Source: Nostoc sp. UHCC 0926 | Lineage (GTDB): Bacteria > Cyanobacteriota > Cyanobacteriia > Cyanobacteriales > Nostocaceae | Assembly: GCF_028623165.1 (NCBI RefSeq) | Contig: NZ_CP117771.1 | Span: forward strand, 154,102-218,101 | Direction of reading: 5' to 3' | Length of the DNA stretch: 64,000 nt | Part shown: in pieces, positions 26,853 through 36,900 of the stretch | How positions within the stretch are numbered: the stretch's first letter is position 1 | How the letters are laid out: each line of letters starts with the position of its first letter | Translations under genes and position numbers: made by a program | The notes under the pieces: model-generated | Databases searched by the model: none | What the model saw: only the letters and a program-made list of their open reading frames with translations | Told to the model about the DNA's origin: nothing

Positions 26853-27899
26853 ATGACTGATTGGAAAATATTTCAAGGCAATAGTGAACCGCACGATAAT
26901 ATTAATCAACTTCCTCCTCCCCCAAGTTGGCGTAAATTTATAGGTACAGATGAGGAAATAGTTGAACAAATTGAGCAACGCTGGCAAAGTTTCTGTGAGG
27001 TGTTAGAGCAGAATACAAGGAATGAGCAACGGGGTAAAAGTTTTCGTATCCACACCGATAAAAATAATGACAGAAATACTGTTATTAATATGGTCAATGC
27101 AGCCCTGTATTTAAGACGACCTTTGTTAATAACAGGAAAACCAGGGACAGGTAAAACGTCTTTGGCTTATGCTGTGGCTTATGAACTAAGACTGGGGGCA
27201 GTGTTACCTTGGTATATTACCGCTCGTTCAACCTTACAGGAAGGATTATACCGTTATGATGCGATCGCCCGTCTGCAAGATGTGCAGATGGGTGATAAAA
27301 GTAAGAATATTGGTCGCTACATTCAACTAGGCCCACTAGGTACAGCCCTTCTTCCTTCCCGTCGTCCTCGTGTGTTGCTGATTGATGAAATAGACAAAAG
27401 TGATATTAATTTACCCAATGATTTACTCAACTTGTTTGAGGAAGGGGAATTTGAAATCCCAGAATTAGCGCGGATTTCTAAAGAGGTGAATCAAGTAGAA
27501 GTTCGCACCTATGATGGGATAGATGTCCCCATTAAAGCAGGTCGAGTGCGCTGTCAAAATTTTCCTTTTATTCTGTTAACCAACAACGGTGAACGAGATT
27601 TTCCGCCAGCATTTCTGAGGCGTTGTTTAAGGTTAAATATGCCCTATGAACCTGATGCAACGGCTTTGAAGGATATTGTGAAGGCACATTTAGAAAATGA
27701 TGTGATAACGCAAGATGAGGTAAAGATTAATCAATTAATTGAAAAATTTAGAACATTGCGAGAAAGTGGAGATATAGCAACGGATCAACTGCTGAATGCC
27801 ATTTATATGGTTACTCGTGAGTTTAAACCGGAACAAGCAGAAGAACAAGACCTGATTGAAGTGTTGCTAAAATACTTAACCAGTGCGGAGGACAGATGA
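26853..27899 (+). CDS. MoxR-type AAA+ ATPase of the VMAP ternary system
   Basis: 348 residues. Walker A is GKPGTGKTSLAYAVAYEL (~93-112) and Walker B RVLLIDEIDKSDINLPNDLL (~173). The sensor/arginine-finger region is FILLTNNGERDFPPAFLRRC (~239-258). MoxR ATPases act as chaperone-like remodelers of vWA proteins. It starts 21 nt after the VMAP-C gene, and its stop overlaps the next ATG by 4 nt (ATGA), so all three genes are coupled. The role in a conflict system follows from the neighbours. Confidence 0.93.
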   Translation: MTDWKIFQGNSEPHDNINQLPPPPSWRKFIGTDEEIVEQIEQRWQSFCEVLEQNTRNEQRGKSFRIHTDKNNDRNTVINMVNAALYLRRPLLITGKPGTGKTSLAYAVAYELRLGAVLPWYITARSTLQEGLYRYDAIARLQDVQMGDKSKNIGRYIQLGPLGTALLPSRRPRVLLIDEIDKSDINLPNDLLNLFEEGEFEIPELARISKEVNQVEVRTYDGIDVPIKAGRVRCQNFPFILLTNNGERDFPPAFLRRCLRLNMPYEPDATALKDIVKAHLENDVITQDEVKINQLIEKFRTLRESGDIATDQLLNAIYMVTREFKPEQAEEQDLIEVLLKYLTSAEDR

Positions 27900-30800
27900 T
27901 TGACCAGTTAATTACTGCATTGAGTAAAGAAGTAGAAATGTCAGCCGAAGAAATTGCTGATACGATTTGGCTAGCACTTCAAATGCAGGAATTTCAGGCT
28001 GAGTCAGTCTCCTTTGGTTTTCCCCTAAAAAAGGAAGATGAGAGAGCGATTAACGAGCAGGAAAGTCAGCCAAATCAGGGAACATCGCCAAAAACTTCAG
28101 AGTTAGAAGAAACACCAACTCAGCCACCAGAGGAACAAAAAGCGGGCATTTACCCCCGAACTCAACAACAGACCTCAAAATCTCTAGATTTATCCTTTAA
28201 AGTCCCTGATGCTCCTTCTTTGCGTGAGCCTTTAACCTTAGCACGGGCTTTAAAACCCTTAATGCGTCGTATTCCCTCTGGGAGAGAATTGGTATTAGAT
28301 GAAGCCGCTACCATTCAACGAATTGCGGATGAAGGGCTTTGGATACCTGTACTCAAACCCACGGTAGAACCTTGGTTAGATTTGGAACTAGTGGTTGATG
28401 AGGCAATCTCCATGCAAATTTGGAGACATACCATTAGGGAATTGGAACGACTGCTGAAAAACTATGGAATTTTTCGAGATGTGCGGGTATGGGGACTGAT
28501 TACAGATGAAAACGAACAAGTGCAGATTCGTCGCGGTATCGGTGCAACCGCTAAAAATCAAACTCCCCGTAGTCCCAAGGAATTAATTGACCCCAGTGGT
28601 CGGCGTTTAGTGTTGGTAGTGAGTGATTGTGTGTCATCTGTGTGGCGTAATGGAGGGGTTACACCTGTATTAGAACTCTGGGCAAAACAAGGGTCAATGG
28701 CAATTGTCCAGATGCTTCCTAAGTGGCTGTGGAAAAGAACTGCTTTAGGTAGAGCCTCAGAAGTGCGGTTGCGGGGGTTGACTCCTGGGGTTTCTAACCA
28801 GAAATTAATCGCCAAGGAAGTGTCATTGTGGGATGAACTGGAGGAGGAAAGGGGGGTTAAAGTTCCTGTATTTACATTAGAAGCAGATAAGGTAGTTACT
28901 TGGGCGCAAATGGTGTCGGGTAAGGGCAGTATTTGGACATTGGGATATGTATTTAAGTTAGATGCAACTCCCGTTCAAAAGGAAAGTGAGTTATTTAATC
29001 TTGCTTATGGTGATTTGAGTGCAGAACAGCGTGTACAGGCGTTTCGGGTGACGGCTTCACCAATGGCACGAAAATTGGCGGGATTATTAGCTTCTGCGCC
29101 TGTAATTAGTCTGCCAATTGTGCGGTTGATTCGAGAAGCACTGTTAAAAGATTCTCAACAATTTCATGTGGCTGAGGTGTTTTTAGGGGGATTATTAAAG
29201 CCATTATCTGAGATTAATATAGATACTAATCCTGATTATGTTCAGTACGATTTTATGGATGGAGTAAGGGAATTATTAGTTGATTCTGTTCCTTCAATGT
29301 ATGTTTTAAATGTGGTGGATGAGGTATCAAAATATGTGGCGAAGAAAGTGGGATTATCATTGGGAGATTTTGCTGCTGTTTTAAGAAGTCCACAACAAGA
29401 TAGCGGAAATACTGGTGGTATTGATTATTTTGCAACAATTACTGCTCAGGTTTTGAGGCGTTTGGGGGGAGAATATTTAAAAATTGCAGATTCTCTTACC
29501 AATGATCTTCAAATTAATATAAGAAATACTTCTAGTAAAACTACACAAACAGAAAGAATCAGCCGTCTTAATGAAGCAAAAATAATTTTAGTTGGAAATG
29601 GGGCAGTAGGCAAAACCTCACTGGTGATGCGATTGATCGATCTCGTCAAACCCTATGAAAGCAAAACCGAAGGCATTGATATTCGGCATTGGACGATAAA
29701 AGCCCGTGAAGAAAATGTCAGGCTTAGGTTTTTGGACTTTGGCGGACAGGAAATCTTTCACGCAACCCATCAGTTCTTTTTGACTGAGCGCAGCCTCTAT
29801 CTATTAGTACTCAATACTCGCATGGACGAAAGTGAAAATAATGTAGAATATTGGCTGAAAATTATTGAGAGTTTCGGCAAAGATGCCCCCGTCCTTGTCA
29901 TCGGCAATAAAAGTGACGAACATCCACTCGATCTCAACCGTCGCTATTTACAAGACAAATATCCGAATATCCAAGGCTTCTTTGAAACCTCATGCAAAAC
30001 AGGCATGGGCATCGATAAACTTCGCGATGCGATCGTCCAACAAATCGCCGCAATGGATCATGTCTTCAATGTCTTACCCCAGCAATGGTTTCGCCTCAAA
30101 GAACAAATCGCAAAGATCGATCGCGACCATATCTCCTATCTGGAATACGAACAACTCTGCGCTGCCGAAGAGATTAGCGATCGCCAAGAACGCCGCGACC
30201 TGATGCGCCTCTTGCACCTACTAGGCATAGTCCTTAACTTCTCCGAAGATCCACGCCTCCAAGACATCATCGTTCTCAATCCTGAATGGATAACGGGTGG
30301 AGTATATCGTATTCTCAATGATAACCTGCTCAGAATCGAACACAAAGGAATACTTACCTCGCAAGAACTCGAACGCATCCTCAACCCAAAAACCATAAGC
30401 GATCATGACTCTTATCGTAACAACAGTGATCGGCAATTTATTCTCGATATGATGCAAAAATTTGAGATATGCTTTCCCATCGATACCAGTTCCCGTAATC
30501 CCATCTATCTCATTCCTGAACTCCTCGACAAAGAAGAACCCGATACAGGTACATGGGAAAACACGCTCAACTTTGAATATCACTACAAAATCCTCTTTAG
30601 CAGCATCATTTCACGCTTTATCGTCAAAATGCACCACTGTATCTCCAAGCGCACCTATTGGCGAACGGGCGTAATTCTCGCAAACAAAGAAGGCAACCGT
30701 GCCTCAGTCAAAGCCGATCTCACAGATGGCAAAGTCTTCATCCGCATCGATGGCAATCCCAACACCCGCCGAGTCTTTCTCTCCATTATTCGCAACGCAT

Positions 30801-31384
30801 TTAACTCCATTCATCACTCCATCCCAGCACTAGAAGTCGATGAGCGTGTTCCCCTCCCTGACAATTCCGAGGTTTCCGTTAGTTATGAAAGATTACTCAT
30901 CCTTGAACAAAGAGGAAAAACCGACTATTCTCCCGAAGGTAATGATCGCGATTACAATATCCGCGAACTACTTGGTGGTATTGAAGACAGGCGATTTCAA
31001 GATGAATTAATTGGTAGCAAATCTGTATCTCTGGGGATTAGTTTTGATGATCCTAGTCTAGACGATTATGAATTAGAAGATGAAACAAGGAAACTACTCC
31101 GAGATTTGAAGAACCGTGATGACATAGAAACAGTCGAGCGCGTACGGGTAGTTGATATGCCAGAGGGCAGTAAGAGTATTGGGGGCTTTTTGGCTGGCTT
31201 ATTAACAGCATCAATTAGCTTTGCAAATTTCAAAAAAGTTCTCCATTTTTTAGGGGATCGATTGGGAAATAAGCCAATCTCTTTTGAAGTTGAAGTAAAC
31301 GGTAAAAAACTAAAAATTAGGGCAAGTAGTCGAGATGAATTAGAATTTGCTATTAAAAAAGCTCAAGAGTTTATTGATAGTTAG
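27896..31384 (+). CDS. vWA-like (SAV_2336-type) protein fused to ROC-COR GTPase and EACC1-like tail
   Basis: 1162 residues. Residues ~100-500 match the SAV_2336 N-terminal/vWA-like component of VMAP systems (LDLELVVDEAISMQIWRH; RRLVLVVSDCVSSVWRN). From ~561 there is a ROC GTPase with P-loop GNGAVGKTS, switch II FLDFGGQEIFH and NKSD, followed by a COR-like region to ~960. The last ~110 residues (SIGGFLAGLLTASISF; SFEVEVNGKKLKIRASSRDE) resemble EACC1, an accessory of bacterial conflict systems. Codon use changes sharply: the ROC-COR part (~29.7-30.9 kb) is C-rich, while both flanks are AT-rich, which suggests insertion into a pre-existing vWA-EACC1 gene. The GTPase would add nucleotide control to the ternary system. 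Confidence 0.85.
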   Translation: MIDQLITALSKEVEMSAEEIADTIWLALQMQEFQAESVSFGFPLKKEDERAINEQESQPNQGTSPKTSELEETPTQPPEEQKAGIYPRTQQQTSKSLDLSFKVPDAPSLREPLTLARALKPLMRRIPSGRELVLDEAATIQRIADEGLWIPVLKPTVEPWLDLELVVDEAISMQIWRHTIRELERLLKNYGIFRDVRVWGLITDENEQVQIRRGIGATAKNQTPRSPKELIDPSGRRLVLVVSDCVSSVWRNGGVTPVLELWAKQGSMAIVQMLPKWLWKRTALGRASEVRLRGLTPGVSNQKLIAKEVSLWDELEEERGVKVPVFTLEADKVVTWAQMVSGKGSIWTLGYVFKLDATPVQKESELFNLAYGDLSAEQRVQAFRVTASPMARKLAGLLASAPVISLPIVRLIREALLKDSQQFHVAEVFLGGLLKPLSEINIDTNPDYVQYDFMDGVRELLVDSVPSMYVLNVVDEVSKYVAKKVGLSLGDFAAVLRSPQQDSGNTGGIDYFATITAQVLRRLGGEYLKIADSLTNDLQINIRNTSSKTTQTERISRLNEAKIILVGNGAVGKTSLVMRLIDLVKPYESKTEGIDIRHWTIKAREENVRLRFLDFGGQEIFHATHQFFLTERSLYLLVLNTRMDESENNVEYWLKIIESFGKDAPVLVIGNKSDEHPLDLNRRYLQDKYPNIQGFFETSCKTGMGIDKLRDAIVQQIAAMDHVFNVLPQQWFRLKEQIAKIDRDHISYLEYEQLCAAEEISDRQERRDLMRLLHLLGIVLNFSEDPRLQDIIVLNPEWITGGVYRILNDNLLRIEHKGILTSQELERILNPKTISDHDSYRNNSDRQFILDMMQKFEICFPIDTSSRNPIYLIPELLDKEEPDTGTWENTLNFEYHYKILFSSIISRFIVKMHHCISKRTYWRTGVILANKEGNRASVKADLTDGKVFIRIDGNPNTRRVFLSIIRNAFNSIHHSIPALEVDERVPLPDNSEVSVSYERLLILEQRGKTDYSPEGNDRDYNIRELLGGIEDRRFQDELIGSKSVSLGISFDDPSLDDYELEDETRKLLRDLKNRDDIETVERVRVVDMPEGSKSIGGFLAGLLTASISFANFKKVLHFLGDRLGNKPISFEVEVNGKKLKIRASSRDELEFAIKKAQEFIDS

Positions 31385-31396
31385 CCTAAATTGAGA

Positions 31397-31633
31397 ATGT
31401 TACATCCTGATGAATTGATTGCTATTCTTGATCGCATCGCCAAAGGTCAGTATACAGACTCTGACATCGCCACCTTATGCCAATTACTAAGATGGGACGA
31501 TCGCCAATTATCCATCCAACTAGGTAAATACAATATCAATATTGGTGAAGGACGGGATATACATATAGGCGATACCTTCGGTGGACTTCCCCGAAGGGGT
31601 ACGCCAACGTATCTACCTATACTATTGTCATAG
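31397..31633 (+). CDS. Stand-alone truncated EAD protein
   Basis: 78 residues from ATG 31397 (a TTG two codons upstream is in frame). It has the full first helix and motif (QLGKYNINIGEGRDIHIGD). The expected RIYQG and second helix are replaced by residues encoded by a palindromic repeat (31575-31612), and the ORF then stops. It lies 12 nt after the vWA-ROC gene. It may be a remnant, or a short EAD-only protein that could cap or block EAD assemblies (inference). Confidence 0.6.
   Translation: MLHPDELIAILDRIAKGQYTDSDIATLCQLLRWDDRQLSIQLGKYNINIGEGRDIHIGDTFGGLPRRGTPTYLPILLS
31575..31612. repeat. Palindromic repeat truncating an EAD gene
   Basis: CCTTCGG (31575-31581) pairs with CCGAAGG (31591-31597), followed by GGTACGCCAACG, in the style of short interspersed palindromes of Nostoc-type genomes. 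It begins exactly where homology to other EADs stops. Confidence 0.55.
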
Positions 31634-31695
31634 CCATTTTTTGCAATAGTTAACGTAACTTCAATTGTTGACTAGATTTATTGAAGGATTATAGT

Positions 31696-32946
31696 GTGGC
31701 TGACCAAGATAATCTGAATAACATTCTTGAGCGTCTCCTTAACGGAAATGAGACTGAAAATGATATTGAAAAACTGAAGCGATCACTTTTGGCAGACAAT
31801 CTGCAAATTGCATCGCAACTAGGTAAGTATAATGTCAATATTGGCGAAGGTAAGGAAATACATATAGGCGATCGCTATTACCACGGTACTGATGCCGAAA
31901 CAATCAAAGAAACTCTGCGAGCCATCTTGCAGGAAATTCAATTATATATAGGACAATCAAAGCCAGTTTTCTGGCAATACCGTCACACTTTTAGAGGACA
32001 CACAAATTCTATCAACGCGGTTGCTATCACTTCAGACAGCAAGACTCTGATCAGTGTCAGCGATGACAAAACTATTAAGGTTTGGAGTCTCAATCCGCCA
32101 AAATTACTTTCGACACTTGCCAAACAGAAAAATGAATTGCTGTGCGTTGCGATCGCCCCTAATAATCAAACCCTAGTTAGCGGAGATAATGACGGTAATG
32201 TTCAGATTTGGAATTTACAAACAGGAAACTTCGCCACAACCCTGCCAAAAATACACAAAAAATTGATTCATACCATTGCAATCAGTCCAGATGGGAAAAT
32301 ATTCGCTACAGGCAGTGCCGACAAAACTATTCAGATATGGAACATTAATCCTCTGGAACGGCTATATCTAACTCCCAAACAGGAAGCTGAAATTAATGTC
32401 GTTTCAATTGCTTTGGATAATCAAACCCTAATCAGTGGAGACGAGCAAGGTACAATTAAGATTTGGAATTTGCTGACAGGAGAACTGTTGAATACTTTGC
32501 CAAATGGGCATGAGAAATCAGTTAACTGCCTTGCTCTTAGCCGAGATGGAGAAATGTTTGCCACTGGCAGTGCCGATAAAATAATCAAAATCTGGAATTT
32601 GCAAACAGGCAATTTGATCCAGACCTTGAATCAGGAAGGAGGATCTCAGGAAGAAGGAAACACACCAATTAATGCAATCGCATTCTCTCCAAACTGTCAA
32701 ATCCTCGTCAGTGGTAGCAAGGGTAGAAGTGGTAGCAAGGGTAGTAAATTTGGGTTTGGTAGAACGAGAGTCTATTTTGGAGGAAGCCTGCGGATCTGGA
32801 ATATCAAAACTGGAACATTACTGGAAACTAGGAGTAAGGTTCATACTAGCCCAATTAATTCTCTTGCTATCAGTTCAGACGGTCAATTTCTTATTACAGC
32901 GAGCAAGGCAGGCTCAATGATTATCTGGCAAAGAGCGCAAAGTTAG
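31696..32946 (+). CDS. EAD-WD40 beta-propeller protein
   Basis: 416 residues. GTG at 31696 is chosen because AAGGA (31685-31689) sits 6 nt upstream; the TTG at 31681 would overlap that site. The EAD module spans 1-75 (QLGKYNVNIGEGKEIHIGDR). Seven WD40 blades follow from ~100 (HTNSINAVAITSDSKTLISV; TIKVWSLN; NVQIWNLQTG; TIQIWNIN; TIKIWNLLTG; IIKIWNLQTG; SLRIWNIKTG). Blade six has an unusual insertion of about 20 residues rich in G, S and K, encoded by a short direct duplication of GGTAGCAAGGGTAG. There is no catalytic domain, so it is a probable scaffold or ligand-binding sensor within the EAD network. Confidence 0.9.
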   Translation: MADQDNLNNILERLLNGNETENDIEKLKRSLLADNLQIASQLGKYNVNIGEGKEIHIGDRYYHGTDAETIKETLRAILQEIQLYIGQSKPVFWQYRHTFRGHTNSINAVAITSDSKTLISVSDDKTIKVWSLNPPKLLSTLAKQKNELLCVAIAPNNQTLVSGDNDGNVQIWNLQTGNFATTLPKIHKKLIHTIAISPDGKIFATGSADKTIQIWNINPLERLYLTPKQEAEINVVSIALDNQTLISGDEQGTIKIWNLLTGELLNTLPNGHEKSVNCLALSRDGEMFATGSADKIIKIWNLQTGNLIQTLNQEGGSQEEGNTPINAIAFSPNCQILVSGSKGRSGSKGSKFGFGRTRVYFGGSLRIWNIKTGTLLETRSKVHTSPINSLAISSDGQFLITASKAGSMIIWQRAQS

Positions 32947-33029
32947 GTCAATGTTAGCCGAAGTAATATAACAGTAAAATAAAAAAGCCGCCTTGCTGCG
33001 ATCGCAATCCATTTAAACTAAGTTATCAA

Positions 33030-33413
33030 ATGGCACATATTGACCAACTCAAGCAAATTCTGCATCGGGTTGAAAAGGGACAGCAAACCGATGAAGACAT
33101 AACATTTTTACGTCAGCTTCTTTCGGCTGGCGATCGCCAGGTTGCATTACAACTGGGTAAATATAACGTCAACATTGGGCAAGGACGGGATATTCACATA
33201 GGCGAACGCATCTACCAAACCTGGGATGAACAAGCAATCCAAGCTTTAGTTCAAGCTATTCAAAACGTCACTTGGCGATGTGTCGCTAATTTAATAGAGA
33301 ATGACTATACTCAAGTTGAAATTCAATCTACTGGCATTCCCATCATAGATAAATTAGCTATATTATTACCGATCGCCGAAATTGAAAAACGCAAACGTGA
33401 AACAGCCGAATAG
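33030..33413 (+). CDS. EAD protein with short C-terminal extension
   Basis: 127 residues. The EAD module (VEKGQQTDEDI; QLGKYNVNIGQGRDIHIGER) is followed by ~45 residues (TWRCVANLIENDYTQVEIQS..) without a recognised fold. Its first 50 residues are close to those of the EAD-VMAP-C protein, pointing to a recent partial duplication. The gene 59 nt downstream may be its partner. The role is unknown; it could be an adaptor. Confidence 0.75.
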   Translation: MAHIDQLKQILHRVEKGQQTDEDITFLRQLLSAGDRQVALQLGKYNVNIGQGRDIHIGERIYQTWDEQAIQALVQAIQNVTWRCVANLIENDYTQVEIQSTGIPIIDKLAILLPIAEIEKRKRETAE

Positions 33414-33472
33414 AGCGATCGCTTACAATTTAACTACGAGCATATTCCCCTAACTTTTTCAGTGCGGTTAAC

Positions 33473-33901
33473 ATGACTGAAGTGAACCCCGATCACATTA
33501 CTGGAACCATTACCATCGCTGTACTACTTCAAGAAAATGGACAGTATTTTTGTCAAATATCACCGTCTCTGAGCGATTTTCCAAGAGAAAATATACAATG
33601 CTATGGTCAAACAAAAGAACACGCGATCGCAATTGCTTTAGAAAAGCTAGCCGATGACTATCGCCGGATAGCGGAAGAACAACAAAATATAGATTGTGAC
33701 ACAGTGGAGCGATCAGACTCTGGAGAGCCAATTGCCAAGCGTTACCATGTAATTTTGCACTATGAACGCATTGCTGAGGAAGAATCGAAGTTCGAGGCAC
33801 TGCACAATACGATTATGGGAAATACGGTGGTTGAGAATGCCAATATCACCGTGATTGAGATTGATCCAGATATACCAATTGATCCGTTAATGCGATCGTA
33901 G
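33473..33901 (+). CDS. Hypothetical protein downstream of the EAD adaptor
   Basis: 142 residues. The N-terminal ~65 residues (ITIAVLLQENGQYFCQISPS; GQTKEHAIAIALEKLADDYR) have the strand-helix pattern seen in HicB/DUF1902-like small domains. The remainder is acidic and unassigned. It is on the same strand as the EAD adaptor, so co-expression is likely. I do not recognise a family. Confidence 0.5.
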   Translation: MTEVNPDHITGTITIAVLLQENGQYFCQISPSLSDFPRENIQCYGQTKEHAIAIALEKLADDYRRIAEEQQNIDCDTVERSDSGEPIAKRYHVILHYERIAEEESKFEALHNTIMGNTVVENANITVIEIDPDIPIDPLMRS

Positions 33902-33945
33902 GATTGATTGGGCTAGTGAAATCAACAGTTAGACTCATATTGATG

Positions 33946-36900
33946 CTATCGATGTAATCTGATTTGGCAAGCCCTGTAAAAATCTGGATATTTCATATTA
34001 GATGAGCAGTACCAAACGATGCTATTATAAGTTTTGCTGTCTAAGTAATCCCTTAAATCATAAGCAAACAATAAAAGTTGATCTGCTGGAAGAGTTTCTT
34101 TTAAAGAGCTTATCAAGGATTTTTTATCCCACTGTTTCAATATACCAAGCTTTAGTAGGTTAACTAAAGAAGAAACAGCAATAGAATTACCAGGATCAAT
34201 TGAATTGAGACTCAGAGCGATCGCTTTTTGTATATCTACATCTTGAATATTCTCTAAAAGCTTAGTCATTACCTCAATTGCTGTTACATTGCCAATACTT
34301 ATTTTTTCTAAAACTTTAGCTGCTGTTTCACGAGTTTTTTTATTAGTATTTGTATTTAGTAACCTTAAAATACTAGTAATCAATTTCGGATTACCGCTAC
34401 CAATGTTTTTGCCTTCTAAGTTTTTGTTAAAGACTAAACTCCACATTAAAGATTGTCTGAATTCTTCATCTAAAGTATTTTCTATTAATTTTATCAAAAC
34501 ATCCATAGCATAATCATTACCAGGATAAATTTTTTCTAAAGCTAAAGCCGTTTCCCAGAGAGAGTTTGTATCTTTACGGTGTTCAAGTGGCTCACTCAAA
34601 AACTTAATAGATTCTTGTTTATGAATACCAATTTCACCTATGATTTTAACTAAAACTTGATATGTTTTTTCATTTATATTAGATGATTTTAATAGATTAT
34701 TTAAAGTACTGATAACTCTTGTATTCTGATTTCCTAAACCTATTAAGGCATCAGCCGCATAATTACGGATATCTTCTACCTCGCTAATTTCTTTTCCATT
34801 ACAAAGTAAATCAATTAAAATATTAACCGCTTCTTCATTATCAGTGTCTATAGTACCTAAACACTCAGCAAACGCGCCACACATGCGCTCATTATTACAG
34901 TCACGTAATTTTTCTTTTAAACTATGAATTAGCTCTACATTCCCTACACCAATCTGTTTCAGTAACAAAATAGCATTGTCGTGGATATTGTAAGCACTAG
35001 GACACCAACCAAGTTGCTTAATGAGAGAATTGATTATTTCTGGATTACCAGGATCAATTTTATGTAAACTTTCAACAGCATACCAATCTAGACCTGACTT
35101 GAGATTCATTGCTCTAGCTTGAGCTAATGATTCCTTAAGTTCTTGAAGTTCTTTAAGAGTCATTACTTCAGATTGATCTTCCAATTCCTCAAACTTATTA
35201 TCATCTTCTGTGTCAGGTAAAAGAATCCAGTCCTCACTGGGTTTGGGTAACTTTGCAAGAACATCTTTAAGACTTGTATGAAGTATCTCTAGTAATGTAC
35301 TAATTACTTCAGAATCACCAAAACTAATATCTCCTAAAATTCGAGCAGCTTCTTGACGACAAGAATCATCGCTAGTATTTTGTAGTATTTTAACTTGAAT
35401 CTTCTTAGCAAAAGAATTACCAGAGTCAAATGTCACTAAAAACTCAAGAGTGCGAAAAGATATTTTGCCTTCCTGTTTATTTCTCAAACATATCAACTCA
35501 GTTAATGCTTCAACTACAAAAGAGCGATCAGTTTCATTTAATGATTTCCAGGCAGATGATTGGATATATTCAGGGAAATCCTGCCATTCTCGTTTCTGTT
35601 CATGATAGTAACCGAAACGCCAAGTTACGAGCATATCAACAATCTCTAAAGCAATTTGGCAGTTTTTAAATTCTCCAATTCCTACTCCAGCGAGCATAAC
35701 TGCATGATGCCAATAGAATGCTCCACAGCTATCATCAAAGTCTACGAGCGTCTTGATAAATGTTTCTTTCTGAAATTTGTTGATATCCTGTCGCCCTAGC
35801 CATAGTAAGAAGACTGTTTTCCACTGTGGTTCAAAAATTCGGTAATTAGCATCAGAATGACTTGGATTGTCAGGAATATGATTAAGGAAAAAATGCCAAT
35901 CATCAATGACTAAAGCTGCAAAATACTCCTGAAACGTCGGATGGAAAAATGCATACACCGTCTTCTTTGTATTCTCTGGTTCTATCCCTACCTTGTTCAA
36001 CCAGCCCAACTCCAACGCTAACTTAAATAACGAATCAGGTTCATCCGGCTCACCCAAAAACTCACACACAAAATTATGCCGTAACCAATACCGAGTTGCT
36101 TGTTTGTCAATTGCTTCCCGTGCTAACTCACTCAATGCTGCATTCAACTGCTGCCGTTGCTTTGCCGTCGTTGGAAACTGCTCCGGCTTCCATTCATAAA
36201 AATCGTCTACAAACTGTTCATATAGCCCTGCCTTTGTTTCAGGCAGTGTTCCCTCTCCCAATTGCCAGTTGAAACACAACAGCGTCAGCCGCAATGGATT
36301 TTTTACCAAGTCCCGAATTCGTTCGTTCCCAGATTCCCTCAATGCCACACATAACTGTTTCGCCTGCTCTCCCTCTCCTGGTGGCAATGCCCCAAACCAC
36401 TTCCCAATAAACTGCTCTACTTGCTGCGGATATGAATATTCTAGTGTGCGGTAAGTATCAAATTTATCTAGCGCGTTACGAGCAGCATCCCAGAAATTTA
36501 ACCGGCAAGTCAATATAATTCGCGTTTGAGATAGCAAACCTCCTATGCGAATCTGGCGCTCAATATCTGTCAATGGATTACGATCACCTAGCACCTGCAT
36601 TTCATCCACACCATCCAGCATTAACCATACCTGGCTCTGCTGAAATTGAGCAACAAATGTATCCTGTAGCAATAGTGAACTTTCTGCCTGTCCCAACCGT
36701 CGAGCAACAGCTTGCAGCCATCGCCCCAATAAATACGGTTCTAGTTCTTGTCCCCGTAAATCTGCCAGCGACACCCAAATCACAACCGACTGCGCCATCT
36801 CCCCCGATACCCAGCGAGCAATCTGCTGAAGAATGGTGGTTTTTCCTGCCCCCGGCTCCCCAATAATAGCAATGCGCTTTCCTTGACTCTTAGGACTTTG

